Below, piece after piece: positions 18,515-25,118 of a DNA stretch of 25,118 nt. The translations under genes and the position numbers were made by a program. The DNA is from Mycoemilia scoparia (taxonomy: Eukaryota; Kickxellomycota; Kickxellomycetes; Kickxellales; Kickxellaceae): NCBI GenBank assembly GCA_027575805.1, contig JANBPU010000059.1, forward strand, positions 58,814-83,931. Direction: 5' to 3'. The notes under the pieces are model-generated. The model searched no databases, was not told the DNA's origin, and saw nothing but the letters and a program-made list of their open reading frames with translations. Position 1 is the stretch's first letter, and the number at the start of each line of letters is the position of its first letter.

Positions 18515-20076
18515 ATGGACAGCTATGCTCTCGATATAGCACACAATGCGGCTGAAGAAGCTGAAGAGCAAAACTCAAATGCACCAGACCCTCTGAAGTC
18601 AATGTTTAGTTTTGCAGCTAGCTGGGGCAAAAAGATCCAGAATGTTGACATGGACAAGTTTGTTAATGATGTTAAGTCACAGGCAAGTATTTGAATCTAC
18701 TACCTTGTAGGATAGGGTCATCTCAAATAACCATGCTTACATATGTGTCTATAATTTTAAATTCTACAGTCTGGTGAGATAGCTAGACTCTATAAGCAAG
18801 ACTTTGTTGACATATCAGAAATGATAAAGACTGGCGCGAGTAAGGGACTGAATGAAATAAATACCAAGATGGCTAAGATGAAGTCACCATCCGAAGAAGA
18901 AGCTATCAGCAATACTGGCGAAGCCTCAGGTACAAGAGATATAAATCAGGATGATTCTAAAAAGGCCTCCACTGGATTTTACCAAGCCAAGTCTGACATT
19001 GGAGGTATTTTTGCAAGTCTAAAGCAACAGTTTCAAAAGGATAAGTTGAGGGAACACCAGACCAAGTTTCAGACTATGATGAAGGGGTTGGGAAATGATT
19101 TGGAAGAGTTGATGAAAGAAGCCATTATTATTGAGGCACCAAACAGCGGAGCTACAGACCAACAGAGAGCTGCTGCCAGAAAGATTATGTAAGCACAGAA
19201 ACTTTTGAAATACTTGTATATTTTCTACCTAGTTAGTCTATCTAATAACTTTGATAATATTCCTACTTTTATAGCTATGACAGAAAGAAAGCCCAGATAA
19301 TGAAGATCCAGAATGATATAGACACCTATTTGGTTGAGCCTAATGACCGCCAAATCCCATTCGGTGACCAAGATAAGCCCATAGAGAATAAGGATGATAA
19401 GCCACTGTATCAGCAATTTTTGGATTCGTATGACCAAAAGGCAAAAGAGCAGGACATGCCAAAGGCTTTAGAAGAGAATTCTGATATGAAAAAGATTTAT
19501 GACGACTTAGGTAAGCTTTAAAACATAATGCATTTTTTTATTTGCATAACATCATAATACAACATCTAATTTTTATCTCAAATTTGCACATTGACCGGTA
19601 TAGTACCATCAAAGATAGAGAAGGAAGAATTCTGGAAGCGCTACTATTTTAAGATATGGCTATTGGAAACTGAAGAGGAAAGGAGAAAGAAACTCGTTAG
19701 GGAGGCAGCAGCGGCCATGGATGATGTTGAAGAATTCGACTGGGGTAGCGATGATGAAGGTGAGGAAGTCAACAAGGAAGACAAAAAGGAAGAGGCCCCA
19801 AATCCAAAAGATATCATCAAAGTAGATAGTGAAATAAAGAATTCGTCAGAAAAGCCCAACGGGATTCCTGGGGAGGCTTCAGTAGAGGATAAAGCTGGTA
19901 AAACCTCTGAAGGAAATGTCGCAGAAAAAGAACCAAAAACAGCCAGCAAATCAACTGATAGTTCCATTAAAGTTGACTCCAAAGACTTCAAGGAAGTTAA
20001 AGATGACCCCAAGACCAAAGATGCAAAGAGTCAGGATGACCATGCAAGTGATGATGACTGGGATACATGGGAATAA
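18515..20076 (+). CDS. BSD-domain protein (BSDC1-like)
   Basis: Four exons (18515-18682, 18770-19188, 19275-19510, 19604-20076) join in frame to 431 residues. The N-terminus has a hydrophobic/aromatic helix (DPLKSMFSFAASWGKKI) followed by alpha-helical coiled-coil segments (FASLKQQFQKDKLREHQTKFQ). The BSD domain lies around residues 215-295, ending in the diagnostic LVPSKIEKEEFWKRYYFKI with the paired FW. A Lys/Glu/Asp-rich disordered tail closes with DDDWDTWE. BSD domains occur in TFIIH p62, synapse-associated proteins and BSDC1-like proteins; the layout fits the last two rather than TFIIH p62, but the role is unknown. The first intron is of the rare GC-AG class (CAG/gcaagt...ctacag); the other two are GT-AG. 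Confidence 0.85.
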
Positions 20077-20490
20077 TAATAGCTTATAAACTGAATATTT
20101 TTTATATTAATGGGGGGTTTTGTTTTTAATGTTTGATTGAAATTAAATGAAACTGCTGTGTAACTTTGTAAAAACACACTTTGTAACACCATTGCTGTTG
20201 ATATTGTTATTTGGAGCCAAGTTACAAAGTGATGTGAAAAGAGATGATAAAGGGATTTAGTCAAAATGGGTGCTATGGTTTATACGCAAAGGTGTACTCT
20301 AATGGTAGTATATTGACATTTAAATAAGAATTCTAGGTTGCTGATAAAAGCCAATAATAAAACACAAGATTAGTGCGCCTTAAACTAAAAATAATGATGC
20401 AATGCATGCAATCTCATGTCGTTAGTTGAGGGGAAAAAATACACATCGCACGTCGAGCTATGAAAGGGGGATGGTTTTGTATTGCCATTA
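20077..20490. other. Convergent 3' region between the BSD gene and the GDA1-like gene
   Basis: A 414-bp gap between tail-to-tail genes. AT-rich with A/T runs suited to polyadenylation (TTTTTTATATTAAT near 20099; AATAATAAAAC near 20353). No gene or repeat was recognised. Confidence 0.4.
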
Positions 20491-22110
20491 CTAGCTTCCG
20501 TCACAGTAGCGATGCTGATCCAAGACTGCAAGAGCGGCCCCAAGACACCAGCCAGTTTGATAACCGTTGATTTCCCGAGTGGTCCTGACCTTTCTGTCGC
20601 CTGGCATCTCAACACCATCGAGGAGGACGGATGCGAGATATGTGGAGTAGAGACAGAGATGATCTGTTCCACCGAAATCTTGCTCGGCAGTCTCTGGAAT
20701 GGTAACGGAACCATCGTGTTTGCAAAGCTTTTGAGCAAGCGATTTAAGGTCATTAGGAGTGAATTCCTCACCAAGTCCAAATGGATAGGAGATATCGTAG
20801 AAGTAAGAGAAAATATAGAATGGCTGTTTATCAAAAGTCTGTGCCAAAGGAGGCTGAGATACACCATCAAATGAGCATGGTGGTGATATGCACCCCCTTT
20901 CTTTGTGAAGAATGGATTTAACAACACTGGCGCACTCTTCGTAATTAGATTCTGGCTTTAATGGGGTGCTGGGGTCGGCGCCCTTGACCAAAACGGGAAG
21001 TGAGTTTACTGTGACCTCTTTTGAGAAACCGGGTGAGAAGCAAGGGCTAGAAGCTGTGTTTTGGCCGCTTTCTAAGGCCTTTGATCCAATAGCCTGGAAA
21101 ATCTGCTTGGTAGCAGAATTTAGACCATAGCCAAGGTAGCTGTGCTGGTATAGATTGTGCTTCTGGTCGCTGATAGAAAGGTTAGATAGATAATCCTTTG
21201 GAATAGAAGCGGGAATAGTATCATTTCCAGAACGGTAGAGTGGCTCGAATACAATCTGGGTAGAGCCACCGCCCATATCAAATGTACCGGCAGTAAGATG
21301 CTCATCCTTGCCAAGGGTTCCAAGAAGCGAGTTAACGGTGATCCATGAATAGACACCCTCGTCTTGGCCATCCATGACAATGACGCCGTTCTCCTTGGTA
21401 ACAGGGAATGGGTAGTTGTTATTCAAGTGGTGTCTAACAGCTTCAAGGATACTATCACTCTTTTCATCTCCCAAAAGTCGCAGACCAGCTGTTGCTTTCA
21501 CTGCGACTGGACTGCATTTTCTTAGGATTGGTGGAATACTAGACATGGCCTTGTCCAACAATACGTCAAGGCTCTTGGCAGCAGCTACTGGATCATCTGG
21601 GTAGCTTGAAAGCCCTGGCTTCAGCATTTCGAAAGCCTCATCCTCGAGCTCGGGATAGTTCTTGCAGTAGTTGAACTTGTATACGTGAATGCGAGAACCA
21701 GTGGACCCAGCATCAATGATAATCACGTACTGAACAAGGGGACGGCCAGGGTGGGGAACATCGCAGTGCTTGGAGATCATTCTTGGATCTTCCTGTACTT
21801 CAACGTCAAAGTTTTTGTTGTAGTTGTCGAATTTTGGGGGCTGAGCAACATTTTCTTTGTCCTGCTGCTTTCCAGTATTGTCTTGATAAACTTTGTTCTC
21901 GCTATCTGTGATGCTCATTGTTGAGGAAATTGCTAACCAGCCAAGAGTCAGAGCAATGATGACAAGAATGCCAATGCGGATAACACGCTTTCCAAAGAAA
22001 CCTACGGAAGGGCCCTGGGTGCCATTTCTGTTTGGGTATGAGCCAAGTCCAGAGTATTTGGTGCCATCTCCATTGCGAATTGAGTCGATAAAATTAGAAA
22101 GGAACCCCAT
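20491..22110 (-). CDS. GDA1: Golgi guanosine/nucleoside diphosphatase, GDA1/CD39 apyrase family
   Basis: From the first in-frame ATG (22110) the protein has 539 residues, near yeast GDA1. It is a type II membrane protein: a short cytosolic tail, one membrane anchor (RIGILVIIALTLGWLAISS, about 46-64), and a lumenal catalytic domain. It hydrolyses GDP (and UDP) left by glycosyltransferases, producing the GMP that is exchanged for GDP-mannose. All apyrase-conserved regions are visible: ACR1 IIIDAGSTGSRIHVYKF, ACR2 KATAGLRLLG, ACR3 MDGQDEGVYSWITVNSLLG, ACR4 GTFDMGGGSTQIVFEP, then YLGYGL and IFSYFYD, and ACR5 WCLGAALAVL. There is no intron in this part. The same frame stays open well upstream of this ATG (see the next entry), so the true N-terminus may be longer. 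Confidence 0.92.
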   Translation of the reverse strand: MGFLSNFIDSIRNGDGTKYSGLGSYPNRNGTQGPSVGFFGKRVIRIGILVIIALTLGWLAISSTMSITDSENKVYQDNTGKQQDKENVAQPPKFDNYNKNFDVEVQEDPRMISKHCDVPHPGRPLVQYVIIIDAGSTGSRIHVYKFNYCKNYPELEDEAFEMLKPGLSSYPDDPVAAAKSLDVLLDKAMSSIPPILRKCSPVAVKATAGLRLLGDEKSDSILEAVRHHLNNNYPFPVTKENGVIVMDGQDEGVYSWITVNSLLGTLGKDEHLTAGTFDMGGGSTQIVFEPLYRSGNDTIPASIPKDYLSNLSISDQKHNLYQHSYLGYGLNSATKQIFQAIGSKALESGQNTASSPCFSPGFSKEVTVNSLPVLVKGADPSTPLKPESNYEECASVVKSILHKERGCISPPCSFDGVSQPPLAQTFDKQPFYIFSYFYDISYPFGLGEEFTPNDLKSLAQKLCKHDGSVTIPETAEQDFGGTDHLCLYSTYLASVLLDGVEMPGDRKVRTTREINGYQTGWCLGAALAVLDQHRYCDGS

Positions 22111-22506
22111 CCTTTCTTCTTTTGTTGTATTCTCTAAAGTTGTGGTGGGGGTGACTGTAGTCTCTCGTGAAGTCTCTTCTATCTCGCTATCGTTCTCAAA
22201 GTCCGAAGCGACTTTGCTATTCAATTGGGGGCTATCTGATAAGCCCGGAGTAAGGGTTGCTGAGTTTGCTGTGTTATTGTGTGTAGACACTTTGTATTCT
22301 TTTTGCTCAAGATACAGTTGGTCCTCGTTGCTTCCGTGATCAGGGCCAGAATTAGAAAATTCAGTCTCCAAAGAGAATGGTCGACGCTGAACTAAATTGG
22401 AAGAAGGAATAGTGGTTTTAGGATGGTCTTTCCGGCTGCTATTATCAAAGCTGCCTGTTGGACTTGGTGGAGCCAGTTTGTAAAATGAAAAATGAAAGTA
22501 AAACAC
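22111..22506 (-). other. Open N-terminal extension of the GDA1-like frame without an ATG
   Basis: The GDA1 frame continues open for 132 more codons with no ATG. The translation is Ser/Thr/Asp/Glu-rich (for example DFENDSEIEETSRETTVTP) and looks like a disordered cytosolic tail rather than random AT-rich leader. No ATG exists on this strand until 22863, where a short frame (MCLQSNLYSR) with a possible donor after 22819 could splice to an acceptor near 22534, but this would make an unusually long intron. Either an upstream exon supplies the start, or this is leader sequence. Confidence 0.5.
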
Positions 22507-23721
22507 TAAAATAATGGGTGATGGCTATATAATGATATATATACGCCTGAGTCAAAAACGAAGTGTTGGTATGGATAAAAATGCTGATTGGCTACAGCCT
22601 ACTGTTGGATAAATACTATTGTACAAGATGAAAAAGTTTGGGTCAAATGGACCAGTGAAAATGGTTTACTGGTAAAACAAATACAAGAATAAGGCTTGAA
22701 AATGCTGTTTACTATCAACTAAAAGTTTGTGGGGATAATTGTTGTATAAATACCTTCTATATTGATTGGGTAATGGTGAAATGAAGTGTTTGGTTCCTTG
22801 TACCTAATAGAAGCCTACCAGTGTTGTCCTCTCTCGACTATAGAGATTTGATTGAAGGCACATACAAATTCGATACTAAAATTTGTTAAGTCTAATAAAG
22901 ACCATGATTAATTGGAATATTGTGCAATATATCAAGTAGCCGCATCTTTTACATCAGCTCCTTTACCAACAAATTTAGCCTATACTTTGGCACCAAACGG
23001 AAACGTGCTGTTCGGCTCATTCATGACTCTGTATGCTATTATGAACATATAATTGTCTATTATGTTAGCTTTGCCAATAAACATATGCCTTATACCAAAT
23101 CAATCCTTTTTGAAACTTTAGATTTTGGATTCGATGCAGTTTTGTCAGGCAACTCTTGATTGGAAAAGTGAAAATCCGCATAAAATCAAGGAATTCGTTC
23201 TCTTAGTACATTTTTGCCATTCAAGCATGCAATGATGAATGATAAGAATTTGCGAGCTAATCCGCTCGAACTTTACAAGACTTGTAATATCGAGTCACCA
23301 GTGCATATTAAAATAATTGTAGATGAACTGGACCACTGCCATTTTTCTCAATTATGTCATCGCGAGTAACTATTGTGACTGCAAAATTTTAAAATATTGT
23401 TATGGTACTGAGCCCCATTATTTGTTATAGCACAAAAGTATTACTAAATGTATTGTGGATAAGTGCACTGGTTTCACAAGGATTTATACAAAAATGGGTC
23501 ATCGGGGGTTACATATGAATTGGCCTGTGATTCCATCAAAATTCGAGAACCCACCTTTTCCATCTCACATTTGTTCAGTAGTAAAGTTTTTCCAGGTGTG
23601 AATTTCATATGAAGTTTAAAATAATGTTATTGAAAATTTTATCTTTAAAAGCATGTCCTTGCGCTTAATTCCAAGTAGATATTTATAGCATTCTGTAAGG
23701 ACTGTTCTAATTATCGATACC

Positions 23722-23873
23722 ACCAAAGTTGAATATAAACACTTGATAAGCATCAGACAGACTGATAATGCTATCAAGCAAGGTTTCCATAAAACGTAGT
23801 CAATACTGAGCCAGTGTTTTCCAAAATGAAGACATTGAATAAATCGTGAGTGGATCCCATGAAACAAGAGCTC
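23722..23873 (-). repeat. 152-bp dispersed repeat R, copy B
   Basis: Reverse-orientation partner of 10398-10549, with equal length and three transitions as the only differences. The near identity over exactly the same span, with unrelated flanks, argues for a mobile or recently copied unit rather than an ancient duplication. Confidence 0.8.
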
Positions 23874-24417
23874 ATTTTATCAGATTCTAAGAAAATTATA
23901 CACATGGTTGATAAAGCCTTTTGATGCGAACAACAGAAAAAAAGCACACTTTGAATACCGTTATTGCCTTTTATTGGTGTTCTTGTGCAGAATGGTGAGC
24001 AGGTCAAAGTTGAAAGTGCTGCAGTTACAGTACAAAGCAATGTGTTTATAAAAGCTGTTTTTCCAGACACAATGGCACACATTACTTGAAAATTAAGTGT
24101 AGGTAAAAGCCAGGATATATATATATACACAAACTTTAATATTAGTTGAAAATATACTTGTTGGAATTTTCAAAATAAAGTATGCTACAAACCATCCTGA
24201 CAGAAGAAAGAGATCAATAAAAAAACTCACTTTTTGTGATATATATTTTTGGGAGCTTATTCTGATGTTTATTCAAAGTCAATGCTATGAATTGTTTGAA
24301 TATCAGTCAATTACAGAAACATGGGGTATATTTAGATGGTTTTTTTTCAGGGAACCAATAATTATATTGATTTTTGGTATCTTTTAAATAGAGAAATATT
24401 CATGTTGTTTTATTTTA

Positions 24418-24539
24418 ATATAGGCGATTATTTTTGAAGTGAATTTTTTTACTAATAAATTTGGACACCCATTTGGCTGTGATTGCCCCCTATAATCAGT
24501 AGCAACCAAAATGTACCATACAAAAGTTATTAGCGATAT
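24418..24539. mobile_element. MITE family A, copy 3 (diverged, ~122 bp)
   Basis: The oldest-looking member: ATAT boundaries are kept and the core tag CACCCATTTGGCTGTGATTG is clear, but the terminal repeats have drifted (ATTTTTGAAG at the left, CAAAAGTTAT at the right). It has the same orientation as copy 2. Confidence 0.75.
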
Positions 24540-24643
24540 GTAGTACTAGGGGGAATATTTTCGATTGGGCTGGGTTTCTGTAGGTCCAAAATTTCCCCCG
24601 TCGTATCAGTCGACAACCAGATGCAAACAAAACAAAAGTGAAG

Positions 24644-24716
24644 CACCCAACGTGGGGATCGAACCCACAACCTTGAGATTAAGAGTCTCACGCTCTACCA
24701 ATTGAGCTAGCTGGGC
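24644..24716 (-). tRNA. tRNA-Lys (anticodon CUU)
   Basis: A complete 73-nt cloverleaf on the minus strand. Acceptor GCCCAGC pairs with GTTGGGT (one G-U at the end and one in the middle); D stem GCTC/GAGC; anticodon stem TGAGA/TCTCA with loop CTCTTAA, giving CTT; T stem GTGGG/CCCAC with TTCGATC; discriminator G. There is no intron. A TTTT pol III terminator follows at 24637-24634. All invariant positions appear intact, so this is likely a functional gene, although its 5' edge is shared with the retroelement repeat. Confidence 0.95.
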
Positions 24717-25118
24717 TCTCTTCCACATTTGTTTTTTATACTTACAATTTTTAAGTTTAGAAAACTTTTGCCCTTTCCCATCAAATTTTTCCCATAATTT
24801 GATCTTCAAATCTCTTGATTTTCCTAATTCTCATTCTAAACCCATAACTCCCACTTTATAATTTCCTTTTTCTGAATTTATTCCAACTAATGGCTTCTTA
24901 TGCCAGAGTTGCTGCTGCCCCAGGCCGTGCACCTGCTTCCAAGGGTGCCAGCCCTAAGGGGGCTAAGCCTCTCTCTGCTAGCGATTTGATCCGGAACGAA
25001 CAGGCAAAGTGCCCAGCCTTTGTGTGAAGGTTTATGGGTTCCCTTTACATACTTTATCCATAATATCTACACTCTGAAGCCAATGTTGGCTTCAGAATAG
25101 CCTTTTAGTGTGATAGTC
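24717..25118 (+). mobile_element. Retroelement 5' fragment, copy 2 (running off the window)
   Basis: This begins right at the tRNA-Lys 5' edge, on the opposite strand. About 170 bp of leader and the first ~44 codons match copy 1 (7897 to about 7590, minus). The ORF starts at ATG 24890 (MASYARVAAAPG) and is Ala/Lys/Pro-rich, with markedly higher G+C than the surroundings. Similarity to copy 1 ends near 25023, and the frame stops at TGA 25025-25027, so this copy also lacks most of gag. What follows to the window end is unrelated sequence. Confidence 0.7.
25073..25096. repeat. Perfect 11-bp stem hairpin with a 2-nt loop
   Basis: TCTGAAGCCAA and TTGGCTTCAGA are exact complements around TG. It lies 50 bp past the point where retroelement copy 2 stops matching copy 1. 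It could be the end of another element cut by the window edge. Confidence 0.5.

Larger units (their letters stand above)
22507..24643. other. Gene-poor region between GDA1 and the tRNA
   Basis: About 2.1 kb without a supportable protein gene. It contains repeat R copy B, MITE copy 3 and a short MITE fragment at 24351-24371 (GGAACCAATAATTATA, as in copy 1). The remainder is AT-rich. An open frame at 22920-23159 starts with TTG and was not accepted. Confidence 0.45.

Noticed and set aside
22920..23159. 79-codon plus-strand open frame
   Set aside because: It begins with TTG, has no recognisable motif and has the Ile/Tyr/Phe-rich look of translated AT-rich DNA.
24644..24716. tRNA-derived SINE instead of a true tRNA gene
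   Set aside because: The cloverleaf is intact at every stem and followed by a TTTT terminator, with no SINE tail visible; the degenerate copy at 7903 keeps the question slightly open.
1..25118. CRISPR arrays, bacterial operons or phage genes
   Set aside because: No regularly spaced repeats, Shine-Dalgarno sites or prokaryotic gene families are visible; the genes are eukaryotic with spliceosomal introns.

Overview
The window looks like an AT-rich fungal nuclear chromosome segment. The genes are unmistakably eukaryotic: a PTS2 receptor, three small-subunit processome factors, a Golgi nucleoside diphosphatase and a tRNA-splicing subunit. Introns are short (mostly 75-160 bp), gene spacing is compact, and several long genes have no intron. 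Gene content alone does not fix the species. Low G+C and sparse short introns would suit an early-diverging fungus (Zoopagomycota or Mucoromycota), but that is a guess.

Layout. Positions 1-220 hold a fold-back element. RRP36 (minus, eight exons) and PEX7 (plus) are divergent, followed by UTP18 (plus). Positions 6241-10549 are a nested transposon island: a ~120-bp MITE, a decayed gag-like retroelement on the minus strand, a 464-bp TIR element, a MULE transposase pseudogene split by a 499-bp LTR-like insertion, the MULE's subterminal repeat array, a second MITE copy and a 152-bp repeat of unknown nature. After 1.4 kb of sparse sequence comes a second gene block: a DHA2-type MFS transporter, a METTL/EFM-type protein-lysine methyltransferase, SEN15 (minus), NOL10/ENP2, a BSD-domain protein, and a GDA1-type diphosphatase (minus) convergent with it. 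From 22.5 kb to the end there is little coding: the second 152-bp repeat, a third MITE copy, a tRNA-Lys(CUU), and the 5' part of a second, better preserved copy of the gag-like retroelement.

Function. RRP36, UTP18 and NOL10/ENP2 all act in early 40S (18S rRNA) assembly. SEN15 splices tRNAs, and the methyltransferase probably modifies a translation factor or similar protein. The cellular genes are therefore weighted toward ribosome and RNA biogenesis, with PEX7 (peroxisomal import), GDA1 (Golgi glycosylation support) and the MFS exporter as separate housekeeping functions.

Most interesting signals: (1) both copies of the gag-like retroelement begin at the 5' edge of a tRNA-Lys sequence, intact at 24.7 kb and degenerate at 7.9 kb; (2) differences between those copies are dominated by C-to-T/G-to-A changes, mainly at CpA and CpG, and the premature stops fit the same pattern, which resembles repeat-induced point mutation; (3) an array of degenerate MULE subterminal repeats that may be transposase-binding sites.
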